Assembly (NCBI RefSeq): GCF_000003605.2
Contig: NW_003124545.1
Span: 1 to 64,000, forward strand
Source: Saccoglossus kowalevskii
Lineage: Eukaryota; Hemichordata; Enteropneusta; Harrimaniidae
DNA: 64,000 nt
Direction: 5' to 3'
Below are positions 24,534 to 37,399 of the stretch, piece after piece. The translations under genes were made by a program, and so were the position numbers. Under the pieces are notes generated by a model. That model did not search any database, had not been told where the DNA came from, and worked only from the letters and a program-made list of their open reading frames with translations. Each line of letters begins with the position of its first letter. Position 1 is the first letter of the stretch.

Positions 24534-25673
24534 ATCAGTGTGGATGGATTGTAACTGACAGCTGGTATCACATTGTTGGTATGGTTCTATTTGGGTAGAG
24601 TCTTCAGTATAGAGTAGATATATCAGTGTGGATGGATTGTAACTGACAGCTGGTATCATATTGTTGGTATGGTTCTATTTGTGTAGAGTCTTTAGTATAG
24701 AGTAGATATATCAGTGTGGATGGATTGTAACTGACAGCTGGTATAATACTGTTGGTATGGTTCTATTTGGGTAGAGTCTTCAGTATAGAATAGACATATC
24801 AGTATGGATGGATTGTAAGTGACAGCTGGTATCATACTGTTGGTATGGTTCTATTTGGGTAGAGTCTTCAGTACAGAGTAGATATATCAGTATGGATGGA
24901 TTGTAACTGACAGCTGGTATCATATTGTTGGTATGGTTCTATTTGGGTAGAGTCTTTAGTATAGAGTAGATATATCAGTGTGGATGGATTGTAACTGACC
25001 GCTGGTATCATATTGTTGGTATGGTTCTATTTGGGTTTAGTCTTCAGTATAGAGTAGATATATCAGTGTGGATGGATTGTAACTGACAGCTGGTATCATA
25101 TTGTTGGTGTGGTTCTATTTGGGTAGAGTCTTCAGTATAGAGTAGATATATCAGTATGAATGGATTGTAAATGACAGCTGGTATCATATTGTTGGTGTGG
25201 TTCTATTTGGGTAGAGTCTTCAGTATAGAGTAGATATATCAGTATGGATGGATTGTAACTGACAGCTGGTATCATAATGTTGGTATGGTTCTATTTGGGT
25301 AGAGTCTTCAGTATAGAGTAGATATATCAGTATGAATGGATTGTAAATGACAGCTGGTATCATATTGTTGGTGTGGTTCTATTTGGGTAGAGTCTTCAGT
25401 ATAGAGTAGATATATCAGTGTGGATGGATTGTAACTGACAGCTGGTATCATATTGTTGGTATGGTTCTATTTGGGCAGTGTCTTCAGTATAGAGTAGATA
25501 TATCAGTGTAGATGGATTGTAACTGACAGCTGGTATCATATTGGTGGTATGGTTCTATTTGGGTAGAGTCTTCAGTATAGAGTAGATATATCAGTGTGGA
25601 TGGATTGTAACTGACAGCTAGTATAAATATTGTTGGTATGGTTCTATTTGGGTAGAGTCTTCAGTATAGAGTA

Positions 25674-26349
25674 GATATATCATTGTGGATGGATTGTAAC
25701 TGACAGCTGGTATCATATTGTTGGTATGGTTCTATTTGGTTAGAGTCTTCAGTATAGAGTAGATATATCAGTGTGGATGGATTGTAACTGACAGCTGGTA
25801 TCATATTGTTGGTATGGTTCTATTTGGGTAGAGTCTTCAGTATAGAGTAGATATAACAGTGTAGATGGATTATAACTGACAGCTGGTATCATATTGTTGG
25901 TATGGTTCTATTTGTGTAGAATATTCAGTATAGAGTAGATATATCAGTGTGGATGGATTGTAACTGACAGCTGGTATCATATTGTTGATATGGTTCTATT
26001 TGGGTAGAGTCTTCAGTATAGAGTAGATATATCAGTGTGGATGGATTATAACTGACAGCTGGTATCATATTGTTGGTATGGTTCTATTTGTGTAGAGTCT
26101 TTAGTATAGAGTAGATACATCAGTGTGGATGGATTGTAACTGACAGCTGGTATCATATTTTTGGTATGGTTCTATTTGGGTAGAGTCTTTAGTATAGAGT
26201 AGATATATCAGTGTAGATGGATTATAACTGACAGCTGGTATCATATTGTTGGTATGGTTCTATTTGTGTAGAATATTCAGTATAGAGTAGATATATCATT
26301 GTGGATGGATTGTAACTGACAGCTGGTATCATATTGTTGGTATGGTTCT
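25674..26349 (+). repeat. Copy of the 1580-2255 piece of domain I
   Basis: The order cattgtgg, ggttagag, aacagtgtag with ttataac, ttgatatgg, tgtgtagagtctttag, gaatattc and cattgtgg repeats 1580-2255 at offset 24094 (aacag at 25855 versus 1761, atcatt at 26295 versus 2201). Private changes include gatacatc and catatttttgg near 26114-26160. It marks the start of domain V and the return of the dimer type after 19 kb. Confidence 0.85.
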
Positions 26350-29300
26350 ATTTGTGTAGAGTCTTCAGTATAGAGTAGATATATTAGTATGGATGGATTG
26401 TAACTGACAGCTGGTATCATATTGTTGGTATGGTTCTATTGGGTAGAGTCTTCAGTATAGAGTAGATATATCAGTATGGATGGATTGTAACTGACAGCTG
26501 GTATCATATTGTTGGTATGGTTCTATTTGGGTAGAGTCTTCAGTATAGAGTAGATATATCAGTGTGGATGGATTTTAACTGACAGCTGGTATCATATTGT
26601 TGGTATGGTTCTATTTGGGTGGAGTCTTCAGTATAGAGTAGATATATCAGTGTGGATGGATTATAACTGACAGCTGGTATGATATTGTTGGTATGGTTCT
26701 ATTTTGTGTAGAATATTCAGTATAGAGTAGATATATCAGTGAGGATGGATTGTAACTGACAGCTGGTATCATATGTTGGTATGGTTCTATTTGGGTAGAG
26801 TCTTCAGTATAGAGTAGATATATCAGTATGGATGGATTGTAACTGACAGCTGGTATCATATTGTTGGTATGGTTCTATTTGGGTAGAGTCTTCAGTATAG
26901 ATTAGATATATCAGTATGCATGGATTGTAACTGAGAGCTGGTATCATACTGTTGGTATGGTTCTATTTGGGTAGAGTCTTCAGTATAGAGTAGATATATC
27001 AGTATGGATGGATTGTAACTGACAGCTGGTATCATATTGTTGGTATGGTTCTATTTGGGCAGAGTCTTTAGTATAGAGTAGATATATCAGTGTGGATGGA
27101 TTATAACTGTCAGCTGGTTACATATTGTTGGTATGGTTCTATTTGTGTAGAATATTCAGTATAGAGTAGATATATCAGTGTCGATGGATTGTAACTGACA
27201 GCTGGTATCATATTGTTGGTATGGTTCTATTTGGGTAGAGTCTTCAGTACATAGTAGACATATCAGTGTGGATGGATTGTAACTGACCGCTGGTATCATA
27301 TTGTTGGTATGGTTCTATTTGGGTAGAGTCTTCAGTATAGAGTAGATGTATCAGTGTGGATGGATTGTAACTGACAGCTGGTATCATATTGTTTGTATGG
27401 TTCTATTTGGATAGTCTTTAGTATAGAGTAGATATATCAGTGTGGGTGGATTGTAACTGACAGCTGGTATCATATTGTTGGTATGGTTCTATTTGGGTAG
27501 AGTCTTTAGTATAGAGTAGATATATCAGTGTGGATGGAATATAACTGACAGCTGGTATCATATTGTTGGTATGGTTCTATTTGTGTAGAGTCTTTAGTAT
27601 AGAGTAGATATATCAGTGTGGATGGATTGTAACTGACAGCTGGTATCATATTGTTGGCATGGTTCTATTTGGGTAGAGTCTTCAGTATATAGTAGACATA
27701 TCAGTGTGGATGGATTGTAACTGACAGCTGGTATCATATTGTTGGTATGGTTCTATTTGTGTAGAGTCTTTAGTATAGAGTAGATACATCAGTGTGGATG
27801 GATTGTAACTGACAGCTGGTATCATATTTTTGGTATGGTTCTATTTGGGTAGAGTCTTTAGTATAGAGTAGATATATCAGTGTAGATGGATTATAACTGA
27901 CAGCTGGTATCATATTGTTGGTATGGTTCTATTTGTGTAGAATATTCAGTATAGAGTAGATATATCATTGTGGATGGATTGTAACTGACAGCTGGTATCA
28001 TATTGTTGGTATGGTTCTATTTGTGTAGAGTCTTCAGTATAGAGTAGATATATTAGTATGGATGGATTGTAACTGACAGCTGGTATCATATTGTTGGTAT
28101 GGTTCTATTGGGTAGAGTCTTCAGTATAGAGTAGATATATCAGTATGGATGGATTGTAACTGACAGCTGGTATCATATTGTTGGTATGGTTCTATTTGGG
28201 TAGAGTCTTCAGTATAGAGTAGATATATCAGTGTGGATGGATTTTAACTGACAGCTGGTATCATATTGTTGGTATGGTTCTATTTGGGTGGAGTCTTCAG
28301 TATAGAGTAGATATATCAGTGTGGATGGATTATAACTGACAGCTGGTATGATATTGTTGGTATGGTTCTATTTGTGTAGAATATTCAGTATAGAGTAGAT
28401 ATATCAGTGAGGATGGATTGTAACTGACAGCTGGTATCATATTGTTGGTATGGTTCTATTTGGGTAGAGTCTTCAGTATAGAGTAGATATATCAGTATGG
28501 ATGGATTGTAACTGACAGCTGGTATCATATTGTTGGTATGGTTCTATTTGGGTAGAGTCTTCAGTATAGATTAGATATATCAGTATGCATGGATTGTAAC
28601 TGAGAGCTGGTATCATACTGTTGGTATGGTTCTATTTGGGTAGAGTCTTCAGTATAGAGTAGATATATCAGTATGGATGGATTGTAACTGACAGCTGGTA
28701 TCATATTGTTGGTATGGTTCTATTTGGGCAGAGTCTTTAGTATAGAGTAGATATATCAGTGTGGATGGATTATAACTGTCAGCTGGTTACATATTGTTGG
28801 TATGGTTCTATTTGTGTAGAATATTCAGTATAGAGTAGATATATCAGTGTCGATGGATTGTAACTGACAGCTGGTATCATATTGTTGGTATGGTTCTATT
28901 TGGGTAGAGTCTTCAGTATAGAGCAGATATATCAGTGTGGATGGCTTGTAACTGACAGCTGGTATAATATTGTTGGTATGGTTCTATTTGGGTAGAGTCT
29001 TCAGTATAGAGTAGATATATCAGTGTGGATGAATTGTAACTGACAGCTGGTGTTATATTGTTGGTATGGTTCTATTTGGGTAGAGTTTTGAGTATAGAGT
29101 AGATATATCAGTATGGATGGATTGTAACTGACAGCTGGTATCATACTGTTGGTATGGTTCTATTTGGTTAGAGTCTTCAGTATAGAGTAGATATATCAGT
29201 GTGGATGGATTGTAACTGACAGCTGGTATCATATTGTTGGTATGGTTCTATTTGTGTAGAATATTCAGTATAGAGTAGATATATCATTGTGGATGGATTG

Positions 29301-30941
29301 TAACTGACAGCTGGTATCATATTGTTGGTATGGTTCTATTTGTGTAGAGTCTTCAGTATAGAGTAGATATATTAGTATGGATGGATTGTAACTGACAGCT
29401 GGTATCATATTGTTGGTATGGTTCTATTGGGTAGAGTCTTCAGTATAGAGTAGATATATCAGTATGGATGGATTGTAACTGACAGCTGGTATCATATTGT
29501 TGGTATGGTTCTATTTGGGTAGAGTCTTCAGTATAGAGTAGATATATCAGTGTGGATGGATTTTAACTGACAGCTGGTATCATATTGTTGGTATGGTTCT
29601 ATTTGGGTGGAGTCTTCAGTATAGAGTAGATATATCAGTGTGGATGGATTATAACTGACAGCTGGTATGATATTGTTGGTATGGTTCTATTTGTGTAGAA
29701 TATTCAGTATAGAGTAGATATATCAGTGAGGATGGATTGTAACTGACAGCTGGTATCATATTGTTGGTATGGTTCTATTTGGGTAGAGTCTTCAGTATAG
29801 AGTAGATATATCAGTATGGATGGATTGTAACTGACAGCTGGTATCATATTGTTGGTATGGTTCTATTTGGGTAGAGTCTTCAGTATAGATTAGATATATC
29901 AGTATGCATGGATTGTAACTGAGAGCTGGTATCATACTGTTGGTATGGTTCTATTTGGGTAGAGTCTTCAGTATAGAGTAGATATATCAGTATGGATGGA
30001 TTGTAACTGACAGCTGGTATCATATTGTTGGTATGGTTCTATTTGGGCAGAGTCTTTAGTATAGAGTAGATATATCAGTGTGGATGGATTATAACTGTCA
30101 GCTGGTTACATATTGTTGGTATGGTTCTATTTGTGTAGAATATTCAGTATAGAGTAGATATATCAGTGTCGATGGATTGTAACTGACAGCTGGTATCATA
30201 TTGTTGGTATGGTTCTATTTGGGTAGAGTCTTCAGTACATAGTAGACATATCAGTGTGGATGGATTGTAACTGACCGCTGGAATCATATTGTTGGTATGG
30301 TTCTATTTGGGTAGAGTCTTCAGTATAGAGTAGATGTATCAGTGTGGATGGATTGTAACTGACAGCTGGTATCATTTTGTTTGTATGGTTCTATTTGGAT
30401 AGTCTTTAGTATAGAGTAGATATATCAGTGTGGGTGGATTGTAACTGACAGCTGGTATCATATTGTTGGTATGGTTCTATTTGGGTAGAGTCTTTAGTAT
30501 AGAGTAGAAATATCAGTGTGGATGGAATATAACTGACAGCTGGTATCATATTGTTGGTATGGTTCTATTTGTGTAGAGTCTTTAGTATAGAGTAGATATA
30601 TCAGTGTGGATGGATTGTAACTGACAGCTGGTATCATATTGTTGGCATGGTTCTATTTGGGTAGAGTCTTCAGTATATAGTAGACATATCAGTGTGGATG
30701 GATTGTAACTGACAGCTGGTATCATATTGTTGGTATGGTTCTATTTGTGTAGAATATTCAGTATAGAGTAGATATATCAGTGTGGATGGATTGTAACTGA
30801 CAGCTGGTATCATATTGTTGGTATGGTTCTATTTGGGTAGAGACTTCAGTATATAGTAGATATATCAGTGTGGATGGATTGTAACTGACAGCTGGTATCA
30901 TATTGTTGGTATGGTTCTATTTGGGTAGAGTCTTCAGTATA
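26060..30941 (+). repeat. Domain V: three overlapping copies of a 1.2-1.7-kb block
   Basis: The marker actgtcagctggttac lies at 27103, 28772 and 30091 (offsets 1669 and 1319). 26060-27245 matches 27729-28914. 27910-28914 matches 29229-30233. 27245-27740 matches 30233-30728. Rare shared features are attagtatgg, ttctattgggtag (one base short), gtatgcatgg with ctgagagctgg, and gagcagatat. The first copy alone has attttgtgtag and catatgttgg. The three copies end at different points, so at least two unequal exchanges are needed. Confidence 0.85.
28915..29230 (+). repeat. gagcagatat / gagttttgag block
   Basis: Four units with a fixed series: gagcagatat plus ggcttgtaac and ggtataatat, then ggatgaattg with ggtgttat, then gagttttgag, then catactgttgg. 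The same series is found from gagcag at 31030, 40773, 42090 and 44549. Here and at 44549 it is followed by ggttagag and gaatattc units, and elsewhere by attagtatgg units. It is a cassette repeated five times over 16 kb. Confidence 0.85.
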
Positions 30942-31490
30942 TAGTAGATATATCAGTATGGATGGATTGTAACTGACAGCTGGTATCATATTGTTGGTAT
31001 GGTTCTATTTTGGTAGAGTCTTCAGTATAGAGCAGATATATCAGTGTGGATGGCTTGTAACTGACAGCTGGTATAATATTGTTGGTATGGTTCTATTTGG
31101 GTAGAGTCTTCAGTATAGAGTAGATATATCAGTGTGGATGAATTGTAACTGACAGCTGGTGTTATATTGTTGGTATGGTTCTATTTGGGTAGAGTTTTGA
31201 GTATAGAGTAGATATATCAGTATGGATGGATTGTAACTGACAGCTGGTATCATACTGTTGGTATGGTTCTATTTGGGTAGAGTCTTCAGTATATAGTAGA
31301 TATATTAGTATGGATGGATTGTAACTGACAGCTGGTATCATATTGTTTGGTATGGTTCTATTGGGTAGAGTCTTCAGTATAGAGTAGATATATCAGTATG
31401 GATGGATTGTAACTGACAGCTGGTATCATATTGTTGGTATGGTTCTATTTGGGTAGAGTCTTCAGTATAGAGTAGATATGTCAGTGTGGA
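30942..31490 (+). repeat. Domain VI start: gagcag cassette and flanks
   Basis: About six satellite units follow the end of the left-edge block copy. gtatatagtag units lead into ttttggtagag, then gagcagatat at 31030 and gagttttgag, then attagtatgg. One unit near 31345 has attgtttggtatgg (one base gained) with ttctattggg (one base lost), so its length is unchanged. No gene. Confidence 0.75.
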
Positions 31491-33498
31491 TGGATTGTAA
31501 CTGACAGCTGGTATCATATTGTTGGTATGGTTCTATTTGGGTAGATTCTTCAGTATAGAGTAGATATATCAGTGTGGATGGATTGTAACTGACAGCTGGT
31601 ATCATATTGTTGGTATGGTTCTATTTGGGTAGAGTCTTCAGTATAGAGTAGATATATCAGTGTGGATGGATTGTAACTGACATCTGGTATAATATTGTTT
31701 GTATGGTTCTATTTGGATAGTCTTTAGTATAGAGTAAATATATCAGTGTGGATGGATTGTAACTGACAGCTGGTATCATATTGTTGGTATGGTTCTATTT
31801 GGGTAGGGTCTTCAGTATAGAGTAGATATATCAGTGTGGATGGATTGTAACTGACAGCTGTTATCATATTGTTGGTATGGTTCTATTTGGGTAGAGTCTT
31901 TAGTATAGAGTAGATATATCAGTGTGGATGGATTATAACTGACAGCTGGTATCATATTGTTGGTATGGTTCTATTTGTGTAGAGTCTTTAGTATAGAGTA
32001 GATATATCAGTGTGGATGTATTGTAACTGACAGCTGGTATCATAGTGTTGGTATGGTTCTATTTGGGTAGAGTCTTCAGTATAGAGTAGATATATCAGTA
32101 TGGATGGATTGTAACTGACAGCTGGTATCATACTGTTGGTATGGTTCTATTTGGGTAGAGTCTTCAGTATAGAGTAGATATATCAGTGTGGATGGATTGT
32201 AACTGACAGCTGGTATCATATTGTTGGTATGGTTCAATTTGGGTGGAGTCTTCAGTATAGAGTAGATATATCAGTGTGGATGGATTGTAACTGACAGCTG
32301 GTATCATATTGTTGGTATGGTTCTATTTCAGTAGAGTCTTTAGGATAGAGTAGATATATCAGTATGGATGGATTGTAACTGACAGCTGGTATCATATTGT
32401 TGGTATGGTTCTATTTGGGTAGAGTCTTCAGTATAGAGTAGATATATCAGTGTGGATGGATTGTAACTGACAGCTGGTATCATATTGTTGGTATGGTTCT
32501 ATTTGGGTAGAGTCTTCAGTATAGAGTAGATATATCAGTGTGGATGGACTGTAACTGACAGCTGGTATCATATTGTTGGTATGGTTCTATTTGGGTAGAG
32601 TCTTCAGTATAGAGTAAATATATCAGTGTGGATGGATTGTAACTGACAGCTGGTATCATATTGTTGGTATGGTTCTATTTGGGTAGATTCTTCAGTATAG
32701 AGTAGATATATCAGTGTGGATGGATTGTAACTGACAGCTGGTATCATATTGTTGGTATGGTTCTATTTGGGTAGAGTCTTCAGTATAGAGTAGATATATC
32801 AGTGTGGATGGATTGTAACTGACATCTGGTATAATATTGTTTGTATGGTTCTATTTGGATAGTCTTTAGTATAGAGTAAATATATCAGTGTGGATGGATT
32901 GTAACTGACAGCTGGTATCATATTGTTGGTATGGTTCTATTTGGGTAGGGTCTTCAGTATAGAGTAGATATATCAGTGTGGATGGATTGTAACTGACAGC
33001 TGTTATCATATTGTTGGTATGGTTCTATTTGGGTAGAGTCTTTAGTATAGAGTAGATATATCAGTGTGGATGGATTATAACTGACAGCTGGTATCATATT
33101 GTTGGTATGGTTCTATTTGTGTAGAGTCTTTAGTATAGAGTAGATATATCAGTGTGGATGGATTGTAACTGACAGCTGGTATCATAGTGTTGGTATGGTT
33201 CTATTTGGGTAGAGTCTTCAGTATAGAGTAGATATATCAGTATGGATGGATTGTAACTGACAGCTGGTATCATACTGTTGGTATGGTTCTATTTGGGTAG
33301 AGTCTTCAGTATAGAGTAGATATATCAGTGTGGATGGATTGTAACTGACAGCTGGTATCATATTGTTGGTATGGTTCAATTTGGGTGGAGTCTTCAGTAT
33401 AGAGTAGATATATCAGTGTGGATGGATTGTAACTGACAGCTGGTATCATATTGTTGGTATGGTTCTATTTCAGTAGAGTCTTTAGGATAGAGTAGATA
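31490..33498 (+). repeat. 1142-bp higher-order repeat (13 units)
   Basis: 31490-32356 matches 32632-33498 at offset 1142, that is 12 x 88 + 86. The series is gggtagattcttc, catctggtataatat with the 86-bp unit (31681 and 32823), gtagggtc, ctgttatcat, ttataac with tgtgtagagtctttag, catagtgttgg, ggttcaatttgggtgg (32231 and 33373) and tttcagtagagtctttagg. Most of the series occurs a third time at about 39630-40429 (ggttcaa at 40304), and a related, more diverged run precedes 44080. Confidence 0.85.
31656..31741 (+). repeat. 86-bp unit subfamily (example copy)
   Basis: The 2-bp loss (tttggatagtctttag in place of tttgggtagagtcttcag) travels with gacatctgg, attgtttgtatgg and often gtaaatat. About 23 such units are scattered, near 330, 19130, 19390, 20890, 27415, 30395, 32865, 34880, 36025, 36375, 37765, 38390, 38740, 39435, 39790, 43300, 43560, 47875, 48230, 49815, 51045 and 54645. 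Linked changes and a shared indel define a lineage of units. Confidence 0.85.
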
Positions 33499-33499
33499 T

Positions 33500-34385
33500 A
33501 TCATTGTGGATGGATTGTAACTGACAGCTGATATCATATTGTTGGTATGGTTCTATTTGGGTGGAGTCTTCAGTATAGAGTAGATATATCAGTGTGGATG
33601 GATTGTAACTGACAGCTGGTATCATATTGTTGGTATGGTTCTATTTGGGTAGAGTCTTTAGTATAGAGTAGATATATCAGTGTGGATGGATTATAACTGA
33701 CAGCTGGCATCATATTGTTGGTATGGTTCTATTTGTGTAGAGTCTTTAGTATAGAGTAGATATATCAGTGTGGATGGATTGTAACTGACAGCTGGTGTCA
33801 TATTGTTGGTATGGTTCTATTTGGGTAGAGTCTTCATTATAGAGTAGATATATCATTGTGGATGGATTGTAACTGACAGCTGATATCATATTGTTGGTAT
33901 GGTTCTATTTGGGTGGAGTCTTCAGTATAGAGTAGATATATCAGTGTGGATGAATTGTAACTGACAGCTGGTATCATATTGTTGGTATGGTTCTATTTGG
34001 GTAGAGTCTTTAGTATAGAGTAGATATATCAGTGTGGATGGATTATAACTGACAGCTGGCATCATATTGTTGGTATGGTTCTATTTGTGTAGAGTCTTTA
34101 GTATAGAGTAGATATATCAGTGTGGATGGATTGTTACTGACAGCTGGTGTCATATTGTTGGTATGGTTCTATTTAGGTAGAGTCTTCAGTATAGAGTAGA
34201 TATATCATTGTGGATGGATTGTAACTGACAGCTGGTATCATATTGTTGGTATGGTTCTTTTTGGGTAGAGTCTTCAGTATAGAGTAGATATATCAGTGTG
34301 GATGGACTGTAACTGACAGCTGGTATCATATTGTTGGTATGGTTCTATTTGGGTAGAGTCTTCAGTATAGAGTAGATATATCAGT
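33500..34385 (+). repeat. 352-bp four-unit repeat, second locus
   Basis: cattgtgg lies at 33502, 33854 and 34206 (352-bp spacing) with the same unit order as 18018-18897, offset 15482. At 34204 the match jumps by 176 bp, exactly two units, and then continues with the units found from 18898 (ggttctttttggg, gatggactgtaac). The two loci therefore share descent and differ by gain or loss of one two-unit piece. Confidence 0.85.
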
Positions 34386-34799
34386 GTGGATGGATTGTAA
34401 CTGACAGCTAGAATCATATTGTTGGTATGGTTCTATTTGGGTGGAGTCTTCAGTATAGAGTAGATATATCAGTGTGGATGGATTGTAACTGTCAGCTGGT
34501 ATCATATTGTTGGTATGGTTCTATTTGGGTAGAGTCTTTAGTATAGAGTAGATATATCAGTGTGGATGGATTGTAACTGACCGCTGGTATCATATTGTTG
34601 GTATGGTTCTATTTGGGAAGAGTCTTCAGTATAGAGTAGATATATCAGTGTGGATGGATTGTAACAGACAGCTGGTATCATATTGTTGGTATGGTTCTAT
34701 TTGGGTAGAGTCTTCAGTATAGAGTAGATATATCAGTGTGAATGGATTGTAACTGACAGCTAGTATCATATTGTTGGTATGGTTATATTTGGGTGGAGT

Positions 34800-35600
34800 C
34801 TTCAGTATAGAGTAGATATATCAGTGTGGATGGATTGTAACTGACATCTGGTATCATATTGTTTGTATGGTTCTATTTGGATAGTCTTTAGTTTAGAGTA
34901 GACATATCAGTGTGGATGGATTGTAACTGACAGCTGGTATCATATTGTTGGTATGGTTCTATTTGGGTAGAGTCTTCAGTATAGAGTAGATATATCAGTG
35001 TGGATTGATTGTAACTGACAGCTGGTATCATAGTTGTTAGTATGGTTCTATTTGGGTAAAGCCTTTAGAATAGAGTAGATATATCAGTGTGGATGGATTA
35101 TAACTGACAGCTGGTATCATATAGTTGGTATGGTTCTATTTGTGTAGAGTCTTTAGTATAGAGTAGATATATCAGTGTGGATGGATTGTAACTGACCGCT
35201 GGTATCATATTGTTGGTATGGTTCTATTTGGGTAGAGTCTTCAGTATAGAGTAGATATATCAGTGTGGATGGATTGTAACTGACAGCTGGTATCATATTG
35301 TTGGTATGGTTCTATTTGGGTAGAGTCTTCAGTATAGAGTAGATATATCAGTGTGGATGGATTGTAACTGACAGCTGGTATCATATTGTTGGTATGGTTC
35401 TATTTGGGTAGAGTCTTCAGTATAGAGTAGATATATCAGTATGGATGGATTGTAACTGACAGCTGGTATCATACTGTTGGTATGGTTCTATTTGGGAAGA
35501 GTCTTCAGTATAGAGTAGATATATCAGTATGGATGAATTGTAACTGACAGCTGGTATCATACTGTTGGTATGGTTCTATTTGGGTAGAGTCTTCAGTATA
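34800..35600 (+). repeat. Block shared with 49727-50530
   Basis: Series: 86-bp unit with tttagtttagagtagacat (34891 and 49818, offset 14927), ggattgattg, ttgttagtatgg, aagccttta or gagccttta, ttataac with tgtgtagagtctttag, accgctgg, catactg with gggaagag, and ggatgaattg. After about 35600 the other locus has one extra ggatgaattg unit. The tttagtttagag unit also occurs at 51048. Confidence 0.85.
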
Positions 35601-37399
35601 GAGTAGATATATCAGTATGGATGGAATGTAACTGGCAGCTGGTATTATATTGTTGGTATGGTTCTATTTGGGTAGAGTCTTTAGTATAGAGTAGATATAT
35701 CAGTGTGGATGGATTGTAACTGACCGCTGGTATCATATTGTTGGTATGGTTCTATTTGGGTAGAGTCTTCAGTATAGAGTAGATATATCAGTGTGGATGG
35801 ATTGTAACTGACAGCTGGTATCATATTGTTGGTATGGTTCTATTTGGGTAGAGTCTTCAGTATAGAGTAGATATATCAGTGTGGATGGATTGTAACTGAC
35901 AGCTAGTATCATATTGTTGGTATGGTTCTATTTGGGTGGAGTCTTCAGTATAGAGTAGATATATCAGTGTGGATGGATTGTAACTGACATCTGGTATCAT
36001 ATTGTTTGTATGGTTCTATTTGGATAGTCTTTAGTATAGAGTAGATATATCAGTGTGGATGGATTGTAACTGACAGCTGGTATCATATTGTTGGTATGGT
36101 TCTATGTGGGTAGATTCTTCAGTATAGAGTAGATATATCAGTGTGGATGGATTGAAACTGACAGCTGGTATCATATTGTTGGTATGGTTCTATTTGGGTA
36201 GAGTCTTCAGTATAGAGTAGATATATCAGTGTGGATGGATTGTAACTGACAGCTAGTATCATATTGTTGGTATGGTTCTATTTGGGTGGAGTCTTCAGTA
36301 TAGAGTAGATATATCAGTGTGGATGGATTGTAACTGACATCTGGTATCATATTGTTTGTATGGTTCTATTTGGATAGTCTTTAGTATAGAGTAGATATAT
36401 CAGTGTGGATGGATTGTAACTGACAGCTGGTATCATATTGTTGGTATGGTTCTATTTGGGTAGAGTCTTCAGAATAGAGTAGATATATCAGTGTGGATGG
36501 ATTGTAACTGACAGCTGGTATCATATTGTTGGTATGGTTCTATTTGGGTAGAGTCTTCAGTATAAAGTAGATATATCAGTGTGGATGGATTGTAACTGAC
36601 AGCTGGTATCATATTGTTGGTATGGTTCTATTTGGGTAGTCTTCAGTATAGAGTAGATATATCAGTGTGGATCGATTGTAACTGACAGCTGGTATCATAT
36701 TGTTGATATGGTTCTATTTGTGTAGAGTCTTTAGTGTAGAGTAGATATATCAGTGTGGATGGATTGTAAATGACAGCTGGTATCATATTGTTGGTATGGT
36801 TCTATTTGGGTAGAGTCTTCAGTATAAAGTAGATATATCAGTGTGGATGGATTGTAACTGACAGCTGGTATCATATTGTTGGTATGGTTCTATTTGGGTA
36901 GTCTTCAGTATAGATTAGATATATCAGTGTGGATGGATGTAACTGAGAGCTGGTATCATATTGTTGGTATGGTTCTATTGGGTAGAGTCTTCAGTATAGA
37001 GTAGATATATCAGTGTGGATGGATTGTAACTGACATCTGGTATCATATTGTTGGTATGGTTCTATTTGGGTAGAGTCTTCAGTGTAGAGTAGATATATCA
37101 GTGTGGATGGATTATAACTGACAGCTGGTATCATATTGTTGGTATGGTTCTATTTGGGTAGAGTCTTCAGTATAGAGTAGACATATCAGAATGGATGGAT
37201 TGTAACTGACAGCTGGTATCATACTGTTGGTATGGTTCTATTTGGGTAGAGTCTTCAGTATAGAGTAGATATATCAGTATGGATGGATTGTAACTGACAG
37301 CTGGTATCATATTGTTGGTATGGTTCTATTTGGGTAGAGTCTTCAGTATAGAGTAGATATATCAGTGTGGATGGATTGTAACTGACAGCTGGTATCATA

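Larger units (their letters stand above)
17040..25670 (+). repeat. Domain IV: mixed-variant satellite stretch
   Basis: Units here combine types from other domains: gggtagag and cagtatgg/catactg as in II, tgtgtagagtctttag with ttataac as in I, and 86-bp ggatagtcttt or ggatagtgttt units near 19130, 19390 and 20890. Runs of consecutive canonical units occur, for example within 22750-22980 and 23460-23720, which suggests recent local expansion. No gene or unique sequence was found. Confidence 0.8.

Noticed and set aside
26647-26859. Minus-strand reading frame of 70 codons
   Set aside because: It is lengthened only by the local one-base gain (attttgtgtag) and one-base loss (catatgttgg). The partner copies in domain V lack both and have no such frame.
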